Positions 1 to 6,164 of a stretch of 9,234 nucleotides of DNA are shown here, piece after piece. Source of the stretch: Gammaproteobacteria bacterium (GTDB lineage Bacteria; Pseudomonadota; Gammaproteobacteria; SZUA-140); NCBI GenBank assembly GCA_026982145.1, contig JALSHQ010000377.1, positions 1 through 9,234 on the forward strand, in the 5' to 3' direction. Each line of letters begins with the position of its first letter. Positions within the stretch are counted from its first letter, which is position 1. The position numbers and the translations under genes were made by a program. The notes beneath the pieces were generated by a model. That model saw only the letters and a list, made by a program, of their open reading frames with translations. It was not told the DNA's origin and searched no databases.

Positions 1-6
1 TGTGAT

Positions 7-90
7 CTAAAATGTTCAGCTTCAAGGCGCGAATCGCACGTAATAGCGGGCTATTGCGAAGATTTGCAACGTAGAAGATGGATATTTTAG
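7..90. repeat. Long imperfect palindrome, likely a dispersed intergenic repeat
   Basis: The stretch folds back on itself around position 48.5. The outer arms are 7-23 (CTAAAATGTTCAGCTTC) and 74-90, whose reverse complement matches at 14 of 17 positions. The core is AATAGC-GG-GCTATT at 42-55, a perfect inverted repeat. Between them, the GAATC near 31-35 faces GATTT near 61-65 with one base of slippage. All inverted-repeat layers share nearly the same centre, which argues for one element rather than chance hairpins. It starts 38 bases beyond the stop codon of the minus-strand gene ending at 128, so it could also act as a 3' hairpin for that transcript, although no clean T-run follows. The CTAAAA...TTTTAG termini and the GGCGCGA/GCAACG interior resemble, from memory, palindromic intergenic repeats of gammaproteobacteria. 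That family assignment is inference and no copy count can be made from one window. Confidence 0.6.
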
Positions 91-127
91 GCGCAAGACA
101 CGAGTTCATGAATAAATCAGAGGTTCC

Positions 128-1351
128 CTAAAGGAAATAGTCCAGATTCGTCCCCCGTGGCTCACCACCAAGCCCCTGAGCAACGTCACTAAAAGCACCT
201 TCCAACTGCTGATGACGGCTCTTCACCTGCTCGTCACGTTTGTCCAGATCAATGGCTGTTTTATCCTGCGGCTCATCAGTGGATGGCAGTGAACTCTCGC
301 CTACTAAAACTGAGGCTTGAGCCCGCTCTACTGTTGTGGATACCCTCTCGTCATCACGCTGCTGGGATCCCACTTCCACGCGTGCATGCTCCGTTTCTGT
401 CACCGCCGCCCGCAACTGACTAGCCGGTTCAACAGCGCTCTGCACAGCAATGCGGGACGCTGTAATCTCGCCCGTTGTGGCGTGAAAATTATCGATGTTG
501 GCGCCGCGCAGGTCACCCTCAAGACCGCGCTCAACAGCGCTAAATACATTCTCAAGAAGTTGTTGCCGAAGCTGCGTCTGCGCACCTCGGGTATCAACCA
601 CTGGGGCAGCCACCACTTCACCTTGCTTGGTTGTCGCTGCTTCACCCGACGTAGCACCCGGCCCATCACCTTCAATCGTTATGCTCTTCCCTTCTTCCTG
701 CCCAGCCACCGCCCCTTCAGTAGAATCAGGTGAAGCTTCATCAGCGCGCTGTTGGCTAAGTTCTGCCCGCGCCATCTGCCCCATCGCACTTGCTGCTGCC
801 GCCACTTGGCGATCTTGTGTTGATGGCTCCGCAGGCGCAAGTGCCGCACGTTGAAGCAGTTCCGCTGCACGTAATGTCGCCTCAGGATCACCGCGCACTG
901 GTGAGGTATCGACCCCGACCTCTCCGCCTGTTGCATAACGTTTTCCATTCGGCCCTTCGGTATAGCTAAAACTTGCACCACTAGTGGCACGGCTTCCGGC
1001 AGCTGAGAGGTGCGCCTGCTCATGCGCTCGTACCTCTCGGTCTCGCTGCGCTAGGCTTTCAACCTCACGTTGCTCATCTCGGCTCAACAATTCACTATTC
1101 GCAACTTTTGCTTGCCCGGGGTTGCCGTGCCCGCCATCTACTTCATTCTGCTTTGCGCTGAATTTCGGGTCTTGAGCACCGTTACTCTGGCTACTTTCAC
1201 CGGCTTGCTGCACCACTCGAACATCAGGTATCGGGGCGACATTACGACTCTGCAACACCGTGCTTTCAGGTGATGAGTCTGGGGATTTCTGCGGCCGAAT
1301 AATATCGCTATTAAGTGTCGGCAGCTGTGGTGAGTATGAATTTATGACCAT
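128..1351 (-). CDS. SprA-related putative metalloprotease (CJM1_0395-type) with duplicated C-terminal motif
   Basis: The 407-residue protein has a low-complexity N-terminus (about 1-90) rich in S, Q, P and E. A conserved core follows, from about 92 to 195. It includes REVRAHEQAH, with the zinc-protease-like HEQAH at residues 110-114, then SGASFSYTEGPNGKRYATGG and a GEVGVD...DPEATLRAA segment. This core is the signature of the SprA-related / putative metalloprotease CJM1_0395 family. The substrate is unknown and protease activity is only predicted from HExxH. No signal peptide or membrane segment is visible. Residues 196-407 are acidic, glutamine-rich and low in complexity. A motif at about 263-289 ending RGANIDNF recurs at the extreme C-terminus (about 381-406) ending RGTNLDYF. 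The ATG at 1351 is the first start in the open frame, but no Shine-Dalgarno is evident before it. The gene is transcribed divergently from the sulfur operon and appears monocistronic. Confidence 0.8.
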   Translation of the reverse strand: MVINSYSPQLPTLNSDIIRPQKSPDSSPESTVLQSRNVAPIPDVRVVQQAGESSQSNGAQDPKFSAKQNEVDGGHGNPGQAKVANSELLSRDEQREVESLAQRDREVRAHEQAHLSAAGSRATSGASFSYTEGPNGKRYATGGEVGVDTSPVRGDPEATLRAAELLQRAALAPAEPSTQDRQVAAAASAMGQMARAELSQQRADEASPDSTEGAVAGQEEGKSITIEGDGPGATSGEAATTKQGEVVAAPVVDTRGAQTQLRQQLLENVFSAVERGLEGDLRGANIDNFHATTGEITASRIAVQSAVEPASQLRAAVTETEHARVEVGSQQRDDERVSTTVERAQASVLVGESSLPSTDEPQDKTAIDLDKRDEQVKSRHQQLEGAFSDVAQGLGGEPRGTNLDYFL

Positions 1352-1458
1352 AAGTTTAAACAGATAGCGCGCGGTAATATGATGAAATTGAAACGCGCGT
1401 ACTGTCTACTATATATATCGGCAGATCATCTCGCCTTTATGAAGCAGGCAAAAAAACA

Positions 1459-1473
1459 ATATTGACTGAATAT
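1459..1473. promoter_or_regulatory. Possible second operator (ATATT-N5-AATAT)
   Basis: ATATTgactgAATAT is a perfect 5-5-5 inverted repeat. It also contains the CAATAT half-site (1457-1462) that occurs in the palindrome at 1508-1523. The two centres are about 49.5 bp apart, near five helical turns, so one repressor could contact both. AT-rich palindromes are common by chance in intergenic DNA, so this is tentative. Confidence 0.3.
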
Positions 1474-1503
1474 CAATCCCTTAGCATCGACCGCACAAAG
1501 TAG

Positions 1504-1532
1504 TTGACAATATGGTCATATTGCCACATGAT
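1504..1532 (+). promoter_or_regulatory. Sigma70-type promoter of the persulfide operon
   Basis: TTGACA at 1504-1509 matches the -35 consensus exactly. After a 17-bp spacer comes CATGAT at 1527-1532, a fair -10 match. The predicted transcription start, about 7 bases downstream, falls at or next to the ATG at 1540. The regulator mRNA would then be leaderless or nearly so. It also means the in-frame TTG at 1504 and ATG at 1528 lie inside the promoter and are unlikely start codons. Confidence 0.55.
1508..1523. promoter_or_regulatory. Probable ArsR-family operator inside the promoter spacer
   Basis: CAATATG-GT-CATATTG is a perfect 7-2-7 inverted repeat overlapping the end of the -35 box and filling most of the -35/-10 spacer. 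A dimeric winged-helix repressor bound here would block RNA polymerase. Its position directly before an ArsR gene points to autoregulation of the operon. AT-rich palindromes of this kind are typical of BigR-like regulators. Binding by the adjacent regulator is inferred. Confidence 0.6.
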
Positions 1533-1539
1533 TAACAGC

Positions 1540-1833
1540 ATGAAGCAGATTCCTAAAGAAAACGTGCAAGCGGCCAGTGAGGGGCTAAAAGCGATCGCTC
1601 ACGAGCTAAGGCTTAGCGTGCTATGCCTTCTACTCGATGGGCCGATGACTGTAAGTGCGCTATTGGAGGCCACTGGCGCTGAGCAAACTAACCTCTCTAA
1701 ACATCTTTCAAAGATGCGCATGATGGGGCTGCTCGAGACTGAAAAACAAGGGAATTTCATACAGTACCGCATTGCAAACCAGAACTGGGGAGATGTTATT
1801 CATGCCCTTAAAAAAATCTATTGCCCTGACTAA
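1540..1833 (+). CDS. ArsR-family persulfide-responsive repressor (BigR/SqrR/YgaV type)
   Basis: This is a 98-residue winged-helix protein if started at ATG 1540. The frame is open back to TTG 1504 (109 residues), but that part overlaps the promoter. The 98-residue form matches the length of E. coli YgaV (about 99). The helix-turn-helix lies around residues 42-65, with NLSKHLSKMRMMGLLETEKQG in the recognition and wing region. There are two cysteines: one in VLCLLLDG (residue 29) and one in the C-terminal IYCPD (residue 95), 66 residues apart. In BigR/SqrR-type sensors the equivalent cysteines, also 66 apart, form a polysulfide bridge that releases DNA. No arsenic-type CxC motif is seen. It likely represses its own operon, which encodes persulfide-handling enzymes, through the palindrome in the promoter. 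The rhodanese gene begins 14 bases downstream. Confidence 0.85.
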   Translation: MKQIPKENVQAASEGLKAIAHELRLSVLCLLLDGPMTVSALLEATGAEQTNLSKHLSKMRMMGLLETEKQGNFIQYRIANQNWGDVIHALKKIYCPD

Positions 1834-1847
1834 AGAAGGAAGCACCG

Positions 1848-2375
1848 ATGAGTAATATTGCATCTAAAGCACTAAATCAAAAGATCACTCAAGGGAAGCA
1901 TCATCATTTGATCGATGTTCGCACCGCGCCAGAATTCAATTCTGAGTGCATTGATGCTAAGTGCCAAAACATTCCGTTAGACAAAATCAGCACGCTCAAT
2001 CTACCCAGAGAGAGTGAAATCATTCTGGTATGCGCCTCCGGCAACAGAAGCACGCGCGCCAGAGATACGCTTGCTGAGCAGGGCTATACCAATGTCTATA
2101 GCCTTGATGGCGGGCTTGCAAATTGGAAGGCCAATAAGCTGCCGACTAAGCGTGTTGAAGGGGTGCTGCCCATTATGCGACAAGTACAAATCGCAGCTGG
2201 AATATTGGTATTGATCGGTTCGCTTGGCTCCCTCGTGATTACCCCGGCGCTTATCTGGCTTACAGTATTCGTCGGAGCCGGGCTCACTTTTGCTGGCCTT
2301 TCTGGCTGGTGCGGCATGGCACTGTTGCTTGGAAAAATGCCATGGAATAAAAAACTACAGGAGTGCTCATCATGA
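1848..2375 (+). CDS. Membrane-anchored rhodanese (YgaP-like, rhodanese + DUF2892)
   Basis: The 175-residue protein has an N-terminal rhodanese domain (about 5-100), with LIDVRTAPEF near 21-30 and an active-site loop CASGNRS whose catalytic cysteine is C62. GLANW near 89-93 closes the domain. Residues about 109-166 form the YgaP-type DUF2892 membrane part: MRQVQIAAG, two hydrophobic helices (about 115-131 and 134-151), then GWCGMALLLGKMPWN. Rhodaneses carry sulfane sulfur on the active cysteine and pass it to thiol, sulfite or cyanide acceptors. The fusion places this activity at the inner membrane. GAAGGA at 1835-1840, 7 bases before the ATG, is a good ribosome binding site. The stop overlaps the next gene's ATG as ATGA, so translation is probably coupled. 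An ArsR-rhodanese pair matches the E. coli ygaV-ygaP arrangement. Confidence 0.9.
   Translation: MSNIASKALNQKITQGKHHHLIDVRTAPEFNSECIDAKCQNIPLDKISTLNLPRESEIILVCASGNRSTRARDTLAEQGYTNVYSLDGGLANWKANKLPTKRVEGVLPIMRQVQIAAGILVLIGSLGSLVITPALIWLTVFVGAGLTFAGLSGWCGMALLLGKMPWNKKLQECSS
2358..2362 (+). promoter_or_regulatory. Ribosome binding site that fixes the dioxygenase start
   Basis: AGGAG sits 9 bases before ATG 2372. The upstream in-frame GTG at 2363 directly abuts this motif and cannot use it, so ATG 2372 is preferred. That gives a 4-base ATGA overlap with the rhodanese stop. Confidence 0.7.
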
Positions 2376-3052
2376 TTTTACGCCAACTATTTGACCACGA
2401 GACTTACACATACACCTATCTCATTGCAGATGAGGAAAGCCGCGAGGCAGTCATCATCGACCCCGTAAAAGAGCAGTTATCACGTGATTTAAAGTTGATC
2501 AAAGAACTGGGGTTGTCACTGCGCTATGCCGTTGACACGCATGTACACGCGGATCACATCACTTCAGCCGGCGACCTGCGCGAAGCAACGGGATGCAAAA
2601 CTGGCGTGGGTGCTGGCGGCGATGTCTCCTGCGCTGACCTTGCGCTTAAAGATAATGATGAGATTCACTTTGGCAGCCATACATTGCAGGTGATCACCAC
2701 GCCCGGCCATACCAACAGCTGCTTAAGCTTTCACATAAACAACATCGTGTTTAGCGGTGATGCACTTTTTATCCGCGGCACCGGGCGTACCGATTTTCAG
2801 CAGGGGGATGCGGGTACACTCTACGATTCGATCACCCAGAAACTCTACACGTTGCCTGATGAAACGCTTGTTTATCCGGGGCATGATTATCGTGGCAATA
2901 CGGTCTCTACCATCGGCGAAGAGAAGCAGTTCAATCCACGCATGACACATTCACGTGAGCAGTTTATTGAGCAGATGGCTGCACTTGACCTGCCCAACCC
3001 TAAAAAGATCATGGAGGCAGTACCGGCCAACCTCGCCTGCGGACAGGGATAG
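2372..3052 (+). CDS. ETHE1-type persulfide dioxygenase (metallo-beta-lactamase fold)
   Basis: The 226-residue protein has the full ETHE1-like set of motifs. These are TYTYLIAD and EAVIIDPV at the N-terminus, DTHVHADH (55-62), TTPGHT (109-114), FSGDALFIRGTGRTDFQQGD (127-146), YPGHDYRG (168-175) and a late E..FNPRM segment. By analogy to human ETHE1, the single mononuclear iron would be held by H57, H113 and D130. The enzyme oxidises glutathione persulfide with oxygen to sulfite and glutathione, in the cytoplasm. The GxGRTDFQQG motif separates persulfide dioxygenases from glyoxalase II, which is the main alternative. There is no fused rhodanese or DUF442 domain; the rhodanese is a separate upstream gene. 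Only 3 bases separate its stop from the next start, which supports one operon. Oxygen dependence implies use under oxic or microoxic conditions. Confidence 0.92.
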   Translation: MILRQLFDHETYTYTYLIADEESREAVIIDPVKEQLSRDLKLIKELGLSLRYAVDTHVHADHITSAGDLREATGCKTGVGAGGDVSCADLALKDNDEIHFGSHTLQVITTPGHTNSCLSFHINNIVFSGDALFIRGTGRTDFQQGDAGTLYDSITQKLYTLPDETLVYPGHDYRGNTVSTIGEEKQFNPRMTHSREQFIEQMAALDLPNPKKIMEAVPANLACGQG

Positions 3053-3055
3053 CCG

Positions 3056-3802
3056 ATGTCTCTGCTGCTCTGGCCACTCGCCTTTGTAGTCGGCATTATT
3101 CTCGCGCTGTTTGGCGCGGGCGGCGGCATGACGACCGTGCCGCTATTGGTCTACTTTGGCGATATCCCACTCAAAGAAGCGGTAGCGATGAGCCTTTGGG
3201 TGGTGGCCGCCGTCAGCCTGACGGCCGTGATCCACCAGCGCGCATGGAAAGTGCTACATATAAAGCTATTGATCACCTTTGGTATCAGTGGCATCGTCGG
3301 CAGCTTGGCGGGTGCAAACATCGGCATTATGATGTCGGAGCAGCTACAGTCGATATTCTTTGCTTCACTGCTGGTCATCGTCTCCATCTGGTTAATCATA
3401 AAAAAAGCAGACCCTTCTCCCACCCATATTAAAAAACGCTTCAACTACCTGCTCGCCGCAGCAGCCGGCACTACTATCGGAATTCTCACCGGCATTCTAG
3501 GTGTGGGCGGAGGGTTCCTGCTGGTACCCGCATTGATCTGGCTGGGGGTCTCTAGAATGCCGGTCACGGTCGCTCATTCATTAGTACTGATCATCCTTAA
3601 CTCAGTGGTCGCGGGCGCAAGTTATGCCACTTCAATTGAAATAGATATTATGCTCACCTTTGGTGTCGTCATTGCCGCCAGCCTCGGTGCCATTGCGGGC
3701 GGCATGTTACTCAAAAAGATCCCGCACAAACATATGCAGAAAATATTTGCTTACGCACTGTTGATCCTCGGGATTGCGATGGCTGCAGGCAACTTCTCGT
3801 AA
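3056..3802 (+). CDS. TauE/SafE-family sulfite (sulfur oxyanion) exporter
   Basis: This is a 248-residue, very hydrophobic protein with about 7-8 membrane segments. It shows the internal duplication of the TauE/SafE family (old DUF81): the first half has LFGAGGGMTTVPLLVYFG (glycines near 20-24), the second ILGVGGGFLLVPALIWLG (near 147-164). These paired motifs mark the family, whose members move sulfite, sulfoacetate or similar anions across the inner membrane. The specific substrate is inferred from context: the preceding gene would make sulfite. AGGGA at 3045-3049, 6 bases before the ATG, serves as the ribosome binding site. It is the last gene of the tight operon, with 78 bases before the next gene and no clear hairpin terminator between them. 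Confidence 0.88.
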   Translation: MSLLLWPLAFVVGIILALFGAGGGMTTVPLLVYFGDIPLKEAVAMSLWVVAAVSLTAVIHQRAWKVLHIKLLITFGISGIVGSLAGANIGIMMSEQLQSIFFASLLVIVSIWLIIKKADPSPTHIKKRFNYLLAAAAGTTIGILTGILGVGGGFLLVPALIWLGVSRMPVTVAHSLVLIILNSVVAGASYATSIEIDIMLTFGVVIAASLGAIAGGMLLKKIPHKHMQKIFAYALLILGIAMAAGNFS

Positions 3803-3880
3803 AACAGGCTCACTATTTTAGTTACCCCTGCAGTTGGGCTATGATCGGGAGATAACAATAACCGATGGTAAACCTATTCA

Positions 3881-6055
3881 ATGATGACCCAGCGCGTTCA
3901 ACGACTGATACTACTACTGCTGCTTGCCTATGCCATCGCACCCGCAGCTCATGCTGGCAGCACCATCCACCATGCGCTGAACGTGACCCTTGACCCCGCA
4001 ACATCCACCATTGTCGCGCACGATACCATCACCCTGCCCGCCGCTTTAGCAAACCAACCCTACTTTGATTTTCTGCTGCATAAAGGGCTTGAGCCTCAAT
4101 CCACCACTCACACCATCACCCCCATCGCCACCCCCAGCAACTCGATACAACACCACTATCGCGTCCGCCTAACAGCAGATAACCGCCCCATCACCCTGAA
4201 CTACAGCGGCATCATCCACCACCCCATCAGCGCCCAAGGGGAGCAGCATGCACGCGGTTTCAAAGAGACGCCGGGGCTGATCGATCCAGCGGGTGTTTTT
4301 CTTGCTGGTTCGACATTGTGGTATCCCGTTGCGCCCGATCAACTGGTCAACTTCACACTGACGATCACAACTCCGGCGGGCTGGACAGCCATCAGCCAAG
4401 GCAAGCGTAACCATGATAAAAGCAACACGCTGCAGCACACAGTCACCTGGCAAGAAGCGCACCCTCAGGATGACATTTTCATTATCGCTAATCGCTATCA
4501 TGAGTACAGCCAGCCAGCAGGCGCAACACAAGCCATGGTGTTTCTGCGTGAAGCAGATAGCGCGCTCGCTCAGCGATACCTCGACACCACTGCGCAGTAT
4601 CTGGCGATGTACAATAAGCTGATTGGCCCCTACCCCTACCAAAAGTTTGCGATGGTGGAAAACTTCTGGGACACCGGCTACGGCATGCCGTCGTTCACCC
4701 TGCTCGGCCCACGCATTATTCGCTTTCCGTTTATTCTTCACTCATCATTTCCCCATGAAATTTTGCATAACTGGTGGGGCAATGGTGTCTTCGTCGATTA
4801 CGCGCAGGGTAACTGGGCAGAAGGGCTCACCACCTACCTTGCCGACCACCTCATTGCAGAGCAGCAGGGGCGAGGCATCAGCTATCGCCGCAATACGCTG
4901 CAACGCTACAGCGATTTTGTCAGTGAGGGACGAGACTTTCCGCTGAGCCAATTCCGCTCACGCCACAGCTCTGCCACTGAGGCGGTCGGCTACGGCAAAA
5001 CGCTGATGCTATTTCACATGCTGCGCCAGCAACTCGGTGAGCAAGACTTTACTCGCTCGCTGGCTCAACTCTACCGCCAGCAGAAGTTCAAGATCACGAG
5101 CTTCAGCGATGTCGAAGCGGTCTTCAGCCACACCAGCGGCACTGATCTCGCCCCGTTTTTTGAACAGTGGGTCACACGTAGCGGCGCACCGCGCCTGCAA
5201 CTTACAGCCGCAACGCTCCCCCGCAGCAAAGAGGGCATCTTTCAACTTAATGCTACACTGACGCAGCGACAGCCCGGCACCCCTTTTCAGTTGGCAATCC
5301 CACTGATGGTCTTCCTTGAAGGGCAGCGTGAGCCACACACCGAAACCGTATTGATGAATTCATCGCAAGTGGATATTTCACTTGCATTTAAGCGCCGCCC
5401 ACTGCGCATTGAGGTTGACCCGATGTTTGACCTCTTCCGTCGGCTCGATGATAAAGAGATCCCGGCCGCGCTCTCTCAAGGGTTCGGAGCTGAACAGGTT
5501 TTAATGCTACTGCCATCAAAAGCTGACAAAGCACTGCTCAATGAATATCGCAACATGGCCAACGCATGGGCGCGCTCGCAGCCCGGCCACTGGCAAGTCA
5601 AACTCGATAGTGACTTTGATGCGCTGCCGAGTGACCGTGCTGTCTGGGTTCTCGGCTGGAACAACCGCTTTAGCGGCGTAATACAAGGAGCACTGAAAAT
5701 AGAGGGAGTAGTATTTAACAGTGACCAGATCATCATCAAAGAACAGGCAGTGCCTCTTGCCAACCACTCGGCAGTGCTCACCGCACGTCACCCTCAAAAT
5801 AGCGCTGCAACGCTCGTATGGCTCGCCACCCACCGCGCAGAAGCGGTGACTGCCCTTGCGCGAAAGCTGCCGCACTACCGTAAATATAGCTACCTTGTAT
5901 TTGAGGGTGACAACGGCCGCAATATCGCCAAAGGGCAATGGCGTGTGTTGAACTCGCCGATGAGCCTGAATTTTGAGTACCACGACAAACCTGAGCGCGG
6001 CGGCTTCAAATTAACCCCCGCCCCAGCACTCATTCAGCGGCAACCCGCCACGTAA
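3881..6055 (+). CDS. Secreted M1-like (gluzincin) metallopeptidase
   Basis: The 724-residue protein begins with a signal peptide (VQRLILLLLLAYAIAPAAHA, cleavage likely after AHA at residue 26), so it acts in the periplasm or outside the cell. An N-terminal beta domain precedes the catalytic region. The zinc motif is HEILHNWWGN (H292, E293, H296), followed by NWAEGLTTYLADH in which E314 would be the third ligand. Y371 in VGYGKTLMLF fits the M1 catalytic tyrosine. Two departures from typical M1 enzymes are visible. The spacing from H296 to E314 is HExxH-x17-E rather than x18. The exopeptidase GAMEN motif is replaced by AMVEN (257-261). The C-terminal 250 residues or so do not resemble the helical domain of classical aminopeptidase N and include a segment near YLVFEGDNGRNIAKGQW. 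Peptidase function is probable but unproven and the substrate is unknown. No strong ribosome site precedes ATG 3881; ATG 3884 is an alternative. Confidence 0.8.
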   Translation: MMTQRVQRLILLLLLAYAIAPAAHAGSTIHHALNVTLDPATSTIVAHDTITLPAALANQPYFDFLLHKGLEPQSTTHTITPIATPSNSIQHHYRVRLTADNRPITLNYSGIIHHPISAQGEQHARGFKETPGLIDPAGVFLAGSTLWYPVAPDQLVNFTLTITTPAGWTAISQGKRNHDKSNTLQHTVTWQEAHPQDDIFIIANRYHEYSQPAGATQAMVFLREADSALAQRYLDTTAQYLAMYNKLIGPYPYQKFAMVENFWDTGYGMPSFTLLGPRIIRFPFILHSSFPHEILHNWWGNGVFVDYAQGNWAEGLTTYLADHLIAEQQGRGISYRRNTLQRYSDFVSEGRDFPLSQFRSRHSSATEAVGYGKTLMLFHMLRQQLGEQDFTRSLAQLYRQQKFKITSFSDVEAVFSHTSGTDLAPFFEQWVTRSGAPRLQLTAATLPRSKEGIFQLNATLTQRQPGTPFQLAIPLMVFLEGQREPHTETVLMNSSQVDISLAFKRRPLRIEVDPMFDLFRRLDDKEIPAALSQGFGAEQVLMLLPSKADKALLNEYRNMANAWARSQPGHWQVKLDSDFDALPSDRAVWVLGWNNRFSGVIQGALKIEGVVFNSDQIIIKEQAVPLANHSAVLTARHPQNSAATLVWLATHRAEAVTALARKLPHYRKYSYLVFEGDNGRNIAKGQWRVLNSPMSLNFEYHDKPERGGFKLTPAPALIQRQPAT

Positions 6056-6110
6056 CCGCTGAATAACCGCGTGAAAGTTACAACGGAAAGCTTTATCATT
6101 AACGATAGGG

Positions 6111-6133
6111 AGCGGGTTAGATTTTTAACCGCT
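6111..6133 (+). other. Stem-loop between the peptidase and the cNMP-like gene
   Basis: AGCGGGTTA (6111-6119) can pair with TTAACCGCT (6125-6133), with one bulged G and an A/T-rich loop. The T-run is in the loop rather than after the stem, so it is a poor intrinsic terminator. It lies 31 bases before the next ATG, where it could affect translation or mark the upstream transcript end. The related AACCGC occurs twice more at 6054-6059 and 6065-6070. Apart from this, the 109-base gap shows no convincing promoter. Confidence 0.35.
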
Positions 6134-6164
6134 TGTTAGCAGCCTTAAGAGATATTTTCAGACC

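Noticed and set aside
400..1023. Minus- and plus-strand open frames of 90-140 codons inside the SprA-related gene, such as 317-733, 495-854 and 679-1023.
   Set aside because: They lie fully in other frames of a well-supported gene, show no recognisable family, and have compositions expected of shadow frames (Arg/Cys/Ser rich).
1365..1400. CGCGCG inverted repeat with a roughly 20-base loop upstream of the SprA-related gene.
   Set aside because: CGCGCG is self-complementary, the loop is long, and flanking pairing is poor, so it is not strong evidence of a site.
1415..1439. FliA-like promoter on the minus strand for the SprA-related gene (TAAA ... GCCGATAT).
   Set aside because: The -10 is close to consensus, but the spacing between the elements is 13 rather than about 15 bases. 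No flagellar gene lies nearby, so chance is likely.
3803..3880. Possible terminator or promoter (TATGAT at 3840-3845) between the exporter and peptidase genes.
   Set aside because: No stem with a T-run was found, and the -10-like hexamer lacks a credible -35 at 16-18 bases.
4169..4741. 190-codon minus-strand open frame opposite the M1-like peptidase.
   Set aside because: It is antisense to a gene with clear catalytic motifs, and its translation has no recognisable domain and looks like a mirror of the coding strand.
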